Below are positions 35,401-42,100 of a stretch of DNA of 64,000 bases, one piece after another. The notes below the pieces were generated by a model that was not told the DNA's origin, did not search any database, and was given only the letters and a program-made list of their open reading frames with translations. The first letter of the stretch is position 1, and the number at the start of each line of letters is the position of its first letter. The translations under genes and the position numbers were made by a program. Source of the stretch: Beroe forskalii (taxonomy: Eukaryota; Ctenophora; Nuda; Beroida; Beroidae); contig WFMF01000148.1 of NCBI GenBank assembly GCA_011033025.1, positions 62,001 to 126,000 on the forward strand. The letters run 5' to 3'.

Positions 35401-38338
35401 GATGCCATAGCTTCCAGGTCCTTAAGTCAATATCTTAAACTACCAGACAATATGCATGGCCTGCTTCAAGGTTAGTTTTTGTAAATATAAGCAGATAAAT
35501 GGTCGATCAGCCATTCTATCAGGCCTGCTTCAAGGTTAGATTTTATAAGCAATTGTGATGAAATGCCATAGCTTTCAGGTCTTTTAGTCAGTGAAATATC
35601 TTAATATACCAGACAATTTACCTGGCCTGTTTCAAGGATAGTGTGAGAGACAAGAGTCCAACTATTAGTCCTCAGCTTTAACGTTCTACCGGGGCCTCGG
35701 TTGCAAAACTTGCCCTCGGTCGAGCATTTTCTATTGTGTTTGCGTATACCTTGACATCAGTGTCAGCGTATGCCTTGACACCGGTGTCAGCGTTTGCCTT
35801 GACATCAGTGTCAGCGTATGCCTTGACACCGGTGTCAGCGTATGCCTTGACATAAGTGTCAGCGTATGCCTTGACATCAGTGTCAGCGTATGCCTTGACA
35901 TCAGAGTCAGCGAATGCCTTGACATCATTGTCAGCGTATGCATTGACAAGTGTCAGCGTATGCCTTGACATCAGCGTCAGCGTATGCCTTGGCATCAGTG
36001 TCAGCGTATGCCTTGACACCAGTGTCAGCTTATGCCTTGACACCGGTGTCAGCGTTTGCCTTGACACCAGTGTCAGCGTATGTCTTGACATCAGTGTCAG
36101 CGTATGCCTTGACATCAGTGTCAGCGTATGCCTTGAAATCAGTGTCAGCGTATGCATTGACATCAGTGTCTGCATATGCCTTGACATCAGTGTCAGCGTA
36201 TGCCTTGACATCAGTGTCAGCGTATGCCTTGACATCAGTGTCAGCGCATACCTTGACATCAGTGCCAGTGTATGCCTTGACTCCGGTGTCAGCTTATGCC
36301 TTGACACCGGTGTCACCGTATGCCTTGACATCAGTGTCAGCGTATGCCTTAACATCAGTGTCAGCATATGCCTTGACACCGGTGTCAGCGTATGCCTTGA
36401 CATCAGTGTCAGCGTATGCCTTGACATCAGTGTCAGCGTATGCCTTGACACCGGTTTCAGCGTATGCCTTGACACCAGTGTCAGCGTATGCTTTGACATC
36501 AGTGTCAGTGTATGCTGACACTTGATTTGAGGAAAGGTCGCAATGACTTATAGTGCCATGACTAGTTCTTTAAAACAACCATTCTGCGCCCAGATAATTC
36601 GGAATTTTAAGTAACGACTCTTTTTTTACTTTGTTTTACTTCAAAGCTTCACCACCTCCAATCAAGTTAAAGTGAGTAACCCTGGAATTCCTCTTTCCTT
36701 CAGGTGGAGAACATCAGAGTAAAGAATTGTGGTGATTTCTATTCCTACCAGCTCAACCCACAGATTGAGGACTCCGCTTACTGCGTCTACAGTGAGTGAA
36801 ATCACGCTGTTTTTTGAGTGAAATTGTGCTGTTTTGTAAGTGAAATCACACTGTTTCTTGAGTGAAATCACGCAGTTTAGTGCGTGAAATAACGCTGTTT
36901 AGTGCGTGAAATCACGCTGTTTAGTGAGTGAAATCACGCTGTTTTGTGAGTGAAATCATGCCATTGCGTGATCGTGAGTACCGACTAAAATCACGCTGTT
37001 TCTTGAGTAAAACCACGCTATTTAGTGAGTAAAATCATGCCATTGCGTGATCGTGAGTACCGACTAAAATCACGATATTTCGTGCAATTTCCTAAATGCA
37101 ATCTATTTCAGACCGTAAGACCTCGTGTTCCCCCAAAGTAGTACACGCTAAGTATGGTGAGGTGGCTGTGGTGAACTGCACCCTGAACTCAGAGAAGGAC
37201 TTTGACTCAAGTGAGGTGGAGTGGACTAAGCTATCGGACATCAAGCTGCCTGATGCATCCCAGAAAAACATAGGTTCGTGCACAAGTTTTGGAGAATTAG
37301 AAATCTTCTTAAATTGTATCCTTGAATCAGAACTTAATTCTCATTTCAAATTTACTAAATTAATTAATTAAATTCCTTAGAGATCTCAGAAGACCGACTG
37401 CTCCTGAACATCCACGACATTGCTGATCAGAACGCTGGAGTGTACGCCCTGTTCATACCCAGTACTGCAACCAGTGAACTGGTGGAAGTTGTGCTTTACA
37501 GTAAGTGATAAACTTCATCAGTTGAACACTTTAGTTCTAGATAATGACGTCATCAACTCACCACTCTAACCCCTGATTATGACGTCATCACCTCCCCATC
37601 TTACCCCTGATAATGTGGTCATCAACGCTCCACTCAACCCCTGATAATGACTTCAACCCCTGATAATGACGTCATCCCTCCCCCCAGGTGCCGTGGAGGC
37701 TGCTCAGAAGTTCTACATCGTTGAGAAAGGAGGGGATGTGGAGATAGCCGTGACGTTTAACGTGGTACCGGAGCCTCAGGCCGGGGATATTACCTGGGTC
37801 AAAGCTCCCAGCAAAAAGCTAAATTTTGGTGCAAAATTTTTGGACTACTGTTTGTTGACATAGTTGTGTTTCACTTCTTGTTATCTAAAAAAAATTAAAT
37901 TGGTTTATTTATATTACTTCGGGATGATTTTCTCAACCCCGAGAATGAAATTCAACTCAAATTAACTCCAATGATCCGCCAGCTAACGGGTGGGAAGTAC
38001 GCCCTGTCCGCTGATAAGAAATCTCTCAAGATTTCCGGGGTGACTGAGGCTGAGACTGGAACTTACAGGTTCGCTAATCATTTTGACAATGAAACTCTTC
38101 CGGAACCAACCTAATATTGAAAATGCTGATTGAAAAATGCTGAAGAACCAAAAAATTAGCCGATGAAATATTTATGATTTACTCCCTGATTAATTTCTAA
38201 CAACATCCCAATAATTAAGTAATTACTCCCTAATCCGTAACCATTTACAGGATTACTGTTGCGTTTGAGGTTGCAGGAAAGTCGTACACCAAACACGCTG
38301 AAGTGATTGTAAAGTTACAGGAGGAGGCTGAGGAATAG
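22506..38338 (+). CDS. Multi-D8C (uromodulin/GP2-type) protein with two Ig-like domains
   Basis: About 30 exons: 22506-22657, 22942-23048, 23432-23496, 27200-27337, 27472-27548, 27697-27803, 28067-28151, 28376-28512, 28923-29016, 29643-29804, 30061-30236, 30395-30539, 30680-30798, 30937-31073, 31247-31382, 31685-31858, 32125-32251, 32757-32883, 33574-33774, 34084-34162, 34331-34407, 34561-34698, 34852-34955, 35145-35231, 36704-36791, 37112-37273, 37381-37500, 37688-37828, ~37944-38068, 38251-38338. Eight modules repeat the D8C pattern of UMOD, GP2 and OIT3: an N-terminal Cys and W, WYRF-like, MP..C, CG..YPGWL.GEHP, G.V.R.VCF, then VKNCGD..VY.L..YC. Two Ig-like domains follow; no ZP domain or transmembrane helix is seen. 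Probably secreted, but the signal peptide is missing (5' end likely in the gap). Function unknown; D8C proteins are extracellular. Confidence 0.9.
23049..23431 (+). repeat. Intron 2 of the D8C gene: copy of exon 2 end plus TTAA repeats
   Basis: CGAGACAGTGCTGCTAACAC to GAAGCTCAGGTACTAATTAA at about 23,157-23,215 repeats the last ~50 coding bases of exon 2 together with its donor and the first intron bases, two substitutions apart. The rest is (TTAA)n-rich. Confidence 0.9.
23561..23650. repeat. AGAATT-type hexamer microsatellite, left
   Basis: Irregular (TAGAAT)n/(GAATTA)n including AGAAGAAGAAGTAGAAG. A longer relative at 27011-27160 bounds the other end of the repeat-filled intron 3. Confidence 0.9.
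23643..23790. mobile_element. Fold-back element, copy 1 (~54-bp arms)
   Basis: The left arm starts ACCACCAAAACCGTTGGACG and continues GTTGGTCTAGTAACCCCCC; the right arm is its reverse complement, GGGGGGTTACTAGACCAACC then GTCCAACGGTTTTGGTGGT. The loop is about 35 bp and the stem is nearly perfect. The same element is at 25318-25461. Transcribed inside intron 3, it would form a long hairpin. Confidence 0.9.
23975..24440. repeat. ~143-bp tandem repeat, about four copies
   Basis: TAATTTCTACAAATCGTCC-type starts recur at about 23,982, 24,124, 24,267 and 24,409, each followed by GTGTACTCACGTGCTGAAAT, GCATTAGTCGTATTTGAACT and AAATCCCGTGTAAATATCAA. One further copy occurs at about 25,800-25,960. 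Confidence 0.85.
25318..25461. mobile_element. Fold-back element, copy 2
   Basis: Same arms and near-identical loop as 23643-23790. It is followed directly by the 15-bp minisatellite. Confidence 0.9.
25478..25745. repeat. 15-bp minisatellite, about 18 copies
   Basis: The unit is TTATTCGGACCCCCG with few variants. The 15-bp period keeps frames open on both strands, giving spurious ORFs such as repeated GGPNN or SDPRY. Confidence 0.95.
26865..27010. repeat. Palindromic repeat, two direct copies
   Basis: CCCTGGCCAGTCTTTTTTAT then TACCGCGGGGGGTTACCGCC then CTGGCCAGGGCGGGAAT occurs at about 26,869 and 26,956. The CCTGGCCAG ends are self-complementary. The GCGGGGGGTTAC core resembles the loop-proximal part of the fold-back arms. 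Confidence 0.8.
27011..27160. repeat. AGAATT hexamer microsatellite, right
   Basis: A nearly perfect (TTAGAA)n tract of about 110 bp followed by AGAAGAAGTAGAATTAGAAT. It mirrors the tract at 23561-23650 and ends just before the exon at 27200. Confidence 0.95.
27200..28151 (+). CDS. D8C module 2 (exons 4-7)
   Basis: Starts YCADSDVCDVASEEWGREE, then WYRITTGLKRMPTECVGYL, SCGGERPGWLNGDHPV, RTVCFTTSTSECCGRSQQI and EEFFLYRLY..YRYCIA. It has the full cysteine set expected of a D8C domain, including the CC pair. Its four-exon split (ends in phases 2, 1, 0, 1) is the basic gene module that later units follow. Confidence 0.9.
27338..27471 (+). repeat. Copy of exon 4 end with donor in intron 4
   Basis: CTCAAGTCTAGAAACCAAAT plus GGTAGGTT at about 27,354-27,381 repeats the last coding bases and donor of exon 4. 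The following TCTATAGCTCCTTATGCGCG repeats another part of the same exon. Confidence 0.9.
28376..29804 (+). CDS. D8C module 3 (exons 8-10), divergent
   Basis: DDVCKIPASDIAHVIDERHG, then a basic, unusual middle (QVTTQSKHFIHYPPTRDFCG) in place of WYRF..MP, then CTYPGWIADPAPGPNEGVVE, RACFRENAANEECYQATPI, VKNCNGKMMYLYS and YRNMCVE. The last exon ends best at GTGGAGG|GTTTTA (29804), pairing with an acceptor at 30060 inside a duplicated exon segment. Confidence 0.8.
28513..28860. repeat. GGTTAACCGAACCGAAAA minisatellite
   Basis: Degenerate 18-22 bp units (GGTTAACCGAACCGAAAAAC and variants) fill intron 8 from just after the exon 8 donor. Confidence 0.9.
29017..29642 (+). repeat. Intron 9 with copies of exon 9 end and exon 10 start
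   Basis: CCAGGGTAGATTGCTGATCC near 29,091 copies the end of exon 9 (real: CCAGGGTGGATTGCTGATCC). CCACAGGTCCTAATGAAGGA to AATGAGGAGTG at 29,462-29,531 copies the acceptor and first ~60 bases of exon 10. Both edges of one intron are therefore duplicated inward. Confidence 0.9.
30061..30798 (+). CDS. D8C module 4 (exons 11-13), cysteine-poor
   Basis: DVCQAANYETFNAETWRLAY, GWFRFTGTGHNKITEIQQ, YQSCGVQYPAYLYGEHPSAE, then REIAITTSATAYTSKK where other modules have VCF..CC, then NCGDFMVYNMNF and WGLCVDTDVCQ. The exon at 30395-30539 is 145 bp where 144 is needed, so the frame breaks by one base near the AAAAAGGG run at about 30,515-30,522. The following intron has introner-like structure. Confidence 0.75.
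30540..30679 (+). mobile_element. Introner-like intron 12 of the D8C gene
   Basis: The intron is 140 bp. GGTTGTTAGATA at its 5' boundary (30539-30550) is answered by TATCTAACAACC (30652-30663), a perfect 12-bp inverted repeat. Internal AAAATATGCG and CGCATATTTT extend the fold. The exon sequence GAAATCTTCGT lies immediately outside both ends (GTGAAG before, TTAAG after), like a target-site duplication. The terminal repeat supplies the GT and the duplicated target supplies the AG. Confidence 0.6.
30937..31858 (+). CDS. D8C module 5 (exons 14-15) and N-terminal part of module 6 (exon 16)
   Basis: LLNVWGQISASADNGLARGW, YKFTNGFEKMPETCPIAKSC, PGYLAQPHPDIREGIVARKV, CFGDADQCCTTSRDVLVKNC, then YCVEE. 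Exon 16 continues into module 6 (MCDSEQHTELDDAWRGENT to GNWYR). Module 5 is the most canonical D8C unit in the gene. Confidence 0.9.
31859..32040 (+). repeat. GTGCGCACTGGTGTGCACG repeat in intron 16
   Basis: About three ~60-bp units of TTGTGCGCACTGGTGTGCAC then GTATTTT and GTGTGCACATGTTTTGGG begin right after the exon 16 donor GTGCGTGAGCATTGTGCGCT. Confidence 0.85.
32125..32883 (+). CDS. D8C module 6, C-terminal part (exons 17-18)
   Basis: FTNYMGRMPEYSMSSQKSCG, YPGYLDGEHPEKNDGIVNRQ, VCFSTNMVNKGQACTAARV, RNCGGYTVYQLL and HYGYCV. Exon 18 is preceded by two partial copies of its own start with acceptors (32582, 32686) and followed by two partial copies of its end (about 33,000 and 33,140). Exons 17 and 18 share CAGGTGTGTT at the junction. 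Confidence 0.88.
32252..32756 (+). repeat. Two partial copies of exon 18 start in intron 17
   Basis: Acceptor plus coding start of exon 18 is copied at 32,579-32,623 (ACAG|GTGTGTTTCTCC through ACAGGCCTGC, encoding the same residues) and at 32,683-32,712 (CTTCAG|GTGTGTTTCTCT). The upstream exon 17 also ends CAG|GTGTGTT, so the decamer CAGGTGTGTT is present four times. Confidence 0.92.
32884..33200 (+). repeat. Copies of exon 18 end in intron 18
   Basis: CTCCTCAAGAGTCCCAGTGC then GGCTACTGTGTCGGTGAGTT at about 33,001-33,045, with following intron sequence to CAAGAAAATGTCTTGA, repeats the exon 18 end, donor and intron start. A second, shorter copy follows at about 33,155-33,195. Confidence 0.92.
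33313..33573 (+). repeat. Exon 19 acceptor minisatellite, about eight units
   Basis: Units of TTTTCAGCCCAGAGCCCCTG then TAAATTCCCATGA (~32 bp) repeat about eight times directly before the true exon 19 start TTTCAG|CCCAGAATCCCTGT. Most carry a CAG acceptor plus the first coding bases of exon 19, and each has an in-frame TAA soon after. Confidence 0.95.
33574..34407 (+). CDS. D8C module 7 (exons 19-21), cysteine-poor
   Basis: QNPCKDAVEIADRWRLIVN, AWYRFIVGHGTMPDYKPDHN, YGGQAYPSYVIGDLPTEEEG, then RIAQFTAGNYPRDI where VCF..CC is expected, then IKNCEGEFYVYRLQ and AYVYS. The SCG cysteine is replaced (YGG) and the CF and CC cysteines are absent together, consistent with joint loss of disulphide partners. 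All exons are in frame with canonical sites. Confidence 0.85.
34561..36791 (+). CDS. D8C module 8 (exons 22-25)
   Basis: TDVCLHSRKLDEEWRNMFY, DWYHFTTGFQMMAEKPPTPQ, FSCGTVHPAYLNQPHPSIDD, GVVPREVCYKENEEEIYQAC, then IRVKNCGDFYSYQL and SAYCVY. The intron between exons 24 and 25 (1.47 kb) holds copies of the exon 24 end and a large 24-bp minisatellite. The exon 25 donor begins a further minisatellite. Confidence 0.88.
35232..35660 (+). repeat. Five copies of exon 24 end in intron 24
   Basis: Variants of TACCAGGCCTGCTTCAAG|GT at about 35,272, 35,357, 35,457, 35,518 and 35,622 repeat the last ~18 coding bases of exon 24 with donor-like GTTAG/GATAG and following intron sequence. Spacing is about 60-100 bp. 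Confidence 0.95.
35745..36520. repeat. 24-bp minisatellite, about 32 copies
   Basis: The unit is TGTCAGCGTATGCCTTGACA plus TCAG or CCGG. The period of 24 keeps frames open on both strands, yielding ORFs of up to 273 codons. These are not genes: the repeat lies in intron 24, and exon 24 and exon 25 splice in frame across it. Confidence 0.97.
36790..37080 (+). repeat. Donor-derived minisatellite in intron 25
   Basis: Starting at the exon 25 donor, GTGAGTGAAATCACGCTGTT-type units of ~25 bp repeat about eight times. Several contain GTGAGTGAAA, so multiple donor-like sites follow the real one. Confidence 0.9.
37112..38338 (+). CDS. Two C-terminal Ig-like domains (exons 26-30)
   Basis: Ig 1: KYGEVAVVNCTLNSEKDF, SSEVEWTKLSDIKL, DRLLLNIHDIADQNAGVYAL (the D..A/G.Y motif of an I-set fold). 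Ig 2: VEKGGDVEIAVTFNV, GDITWVKAPSKKL, SLKISGVTEAETGTYRITVA, then AEVIVKLQEEAEE and stop at 38336-38338. Ig 2 lacks the usual cysteines. The join from exon 28 (ends phase 1 at 37828) to exon 29 is unresolved: coding sense starts by about 37,924 but the only nearby AG (cgag, exon from 37944) gives phase 0. A donor at TGG|GTCAAA would match that but shortens the domain. Confidence 0.8.
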
Positions 38339-38353
38339 ATTGGTGAAAAATCG

Positions 38354-38359
38354 AATAAA
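38354..38359 (+). terminator. Poly(A) signal of the D8C gene
   Basis: AATAAA lies 15 bases after the TAG stop. Position and strand fit. No cleavage site is confirmed. Confidence 0.5.
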
Positions 38360-39156
38360 AGTTGCGAAATCGGACTATTGTTAAATCCATTTTTATCGAA
38401 AAACACTCTTAATTATCACTTTTTGACACGAATATTGGGTTGAAAACTTTTAAAAAAGTACTTGAGTCTATGCAATGCATACTAAAAAGTACATAGCATG
38501 CAATTAAATTTAAGTGGGTATAACGCAATATGCGTAATGATATCATTTTTAATTTTACCAATTTTATCAATTTTTTTGACATGCAGGTGTGAACCAATGA
38601 CCAGGTTAAGATCAAATGATGTTAAATTTACTGAATTTAAAGTTAATTTTATGTCAAGTAAAATTTTGATAATACAACATACGCAATCAAATAATCAAGC
38701 TTTTGAGAATCTATGTTATTATAATGTGAATTTATTATGTGAATTTGTGGGAAATCACAGCCATTTATCGGTCAGCAAAATATAGGATCTGAGTCTCAGC
38801 TGAAAGTAAAACCACACCAAAAGAAATTAAAGGCTAGAGTTACGGGGGATTCAATTCCATATTCAAATACAAATGGGTGTTAATTCAGAGCAAAAAACAA
38901 TAGCTATCACTTTAGCTCAAAACGATCGCAATCAAAATCCGGAAAGAAGAACCTACTAAATGATACATTCCTTAAAGTAAAAAATTGGTTTCAAGAAAAA
39001 TATTGCATACCAAGCGGCAAGCATTTGAAAGAAATAAGAGATAGGCAAATAGAAAAATATAAGGGCGACCAATGTTTGGAAGAAAATTCAACATATCTTA
39101 TATACAAATATTTGAGATGCTTAAATCTTTAAAGAAAATCCTCAAAAGCAGAATTT
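38360..39156. other. Convergent intergenic spacer
   Basis: AT-rich DNA between the stop codons of the D8C gene (+) and the TPR gene (-). No exon, RNA gene or clear repeat is seen. Confidence 0.6.
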
Positions 39157-42100
39157 TCAGCCCTCCTTCCTCTGGCGTAACGTTCTGGTGTAGATCATGT
39201 GTTGTTTGAGGATGAAGATGCTGTCGGTTTTGTACTTTATGTTGACCGTCACCCAGTGCGCAGCTTTCTGAAAATATTGTTTGAAAAAGTGACTCGAAGC
39301 TAATTTTCGTCTAATAAAGTAATAATGGCCATCACTGATTCTCGGCCTTGAAATCTCTATGCAAGGCCGTCATCTAGATGAAAAAGTTTGGAAATTTGGA
39401 AAAATGGCCATGATCAAATACCTACAAGTCTTTGAAATTCACAAAAAATTATCATTATCAGCAAGCTGGTCGATTTTCACAAATTTCTCAACTCAATAAA
39501 ACCATTGAATAAACCCTGAAATTCCTCTGTCTCAAGAACTTTATGGTGATCTCGTAGAGCAGTCTTGAGAAATGGTTGGCCACGGTTGAGTTCTTCTCAA
39601 GAGGGGTTTCCAGTTTCATGATCTGATTCAGATGGTACTCCATCTGGGGAATGGTGGGATGTGAATCAGAGTTTTAAATGGATCAAAAGAGTGCATAAAC
39701 GCATTAATGGGTCAAGAGAGTGTATTAATGAATATAGAGATAGTTTTGAATGGGTCAAGAGAGTGCATGATTGACCCTAGAGAGGGTATAAAATCGCCCC
39801 ATCCGTCGCTATAATGTTCAATGTAGTGGTTATTTGTTTAAATATTTCACAATGATTTGTATATTTGGGTTGATTACACTCACTGATGTCATCTCGTTAG
39901 CATCAAGGAAAGCCTGTGACAGCCTCATATGAGCTTTGAGTTGGATGAAGGTATTCTGTGACTTAGTGGCCAGTTCGAAGTTGGTAACTGCTTTGTTTTT
40001 CTCGCCAGCCATCCACAGGGATTCCGCTAGGTCGAATACTGCTTCCCTGTTTGTCCCTCTGCTCATTTTAACAGCAGATAAAAGTTAATTAGGTGAATAA
40101 ATCTGACTTTTTCGCAGCATTTTATTTGCGTTTTTTTTTCAATTAATCAATTTGCTTATTTATTTCAACAGAAAAAAATGTGAGTAAAAACGAGAAGTGT
40201 TCATGCTGCTGGTGCATGTTTGGAACATAAAAGGACTTGCACCGTTGCTAAAACTCTCTGTGATATCAATCTACTGATCTATGTAACAAACCAGCAGTTG
40301 ATAAGGTTCCAATAACTTCGTCCAATGTAACTACTGTTGGTTTCACATCTTGTTTGGTACCGTTCCCATTTTCCTGTGGGTCCTAATTCGGGAAAAATTG
40401 GAAGACGTGAATTTCCTAAATGATTTCGTATGTTTCATCAGAATCATACACTTTCAGAATTTTAAAAATTATGAGATCTAAAATTTAACAATATATCACT
40501 AAATGATTTTCACAGCTTGAAAACCTTTTCAGTGGTAGTGCTTTGGATTCTTGATGTCTGTTTTGACATCTGGGATCTCTTATTTCCTTGTTTAGACTTC
40601 TGATCTTTGGCATCTGAACCTGATTCTTTTCCTTCCGCCTGTCTTTGACTCTTCAGAAAGAGACCTGAAATATTTTAGAATCCATTTCTTGGATGTGAAA
40701 ATTGTATGCAATTGCTCAAGCATAAGAAAATAGTGATCACGGATTTATATTTTAAATTTTAAACTTATTCATTCTATGCGTCCATACCTTGTTTGAAAAT
40801 CTCGTACATATCAGGGTTAGCTTTGAAGTATGCTGCCCGCATTGCCAGGCCCAACAAGTGGTACACCTGAAGAATAAAACCCAAATCAGTGAGAGTTTAC
40901 ACGTATCACTTCAATTTAGCTCTTCAAGCTAATTCCATCAATACAGATTGTCTACTAAGTCCTAGTGTAGAAGTTTCTGGTGTGGAAGTTTCATAATATT
41001 TGTACTCAACGAGCAACAAATTTCAGGAAGTGGAGCCCTAAATTACAGTAAAAATACAAAATAAAAGTCCTCAAATATTGGAATATAGATATCATTATCT
41101 CCAGCCCCCAGCGAATATTTCTTCTAATTATAGAACCCGGCTCAAACCTTTGAGTTCTTCCTCTTGGTTAAGGCCCGGTGGAAGATGGATATGGCGTTAG
41201 GTTCTCCCTCCAAGATACCTAACTTGAGGTACTCCTCCCCAATCATACACAGGATCTCAGGGGCGCAGTCTGTGTTCATCACCTGGAGATATTGGTCGGA
41301 ACGTGTTTAAAATGGTTTGAAAAATGGTTTGAGTCATATAGCTATCTGGGAAATGGTAATCTTAGTCAAATTTCAAGATTTCAGTAGATATAGACTCAAA
41401 GTCAATCAAGACAGTGACTAAAAATGAGGAATTATATGGGTCTTAACAAAAACCAAAAATAAAAATTCGTTTCATTTTAAACTTTTCATCCTAAAATTCC
41501 CACTCGACATAAGCCACGTAATTTGATAACCTGGGTGAATATCCTGGAGGCCTCATCATCCCCCTTGTTAGAATCCGGCAGCATGGTGCTGATCAGCTGG
41601 TTCTTTGCCTTCCCCTGGTATATCTTAGCCAGAGTGAAGTCGGGACATCTCATCAGCAGCTTCTTGAAAAGGTCCAGCGAGTGCGTCAGGTACCTGTCAT
41701 GGGATTCCTGGGTGTGAGAGAGGATTTCTTCTAAAATAAACACCAAAACCTTCCAAGTTCTAATTTGTCCTAATAAAATGACCTATTTTACATTTAACCT
41801 TTTTTGACGATTACTACAATAAAAGCCTGATTAACACCCTGGCTCCTGTTACGAGAAATACTCGCGAACATTCTCGCGAGAAAAACTCGCGAGAAATTGA
41901 GATTTTCATCAACGTAGCTCCTGTATACGAGTATTCCGTTCGGCGTGGATGTAATTGACACTGGATACTACGATAGTCTCTGCGTGTGTAACATAAACAT
42001 TCTACATTTTACACACACAGAACTTTCTCATCCCCCCACGATGATGAAAGTGTTCTTCGAACTTTCGAAGATTAAGGGCTGCTCGCTGTGAATGAAGTCC

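Noticed and set aside
35678-36525. ORFs of up to 273 codons on both strands
   Set aside because: They translate a 24-bp minisatellite inside intron 24; the exons on each side splice in frame.
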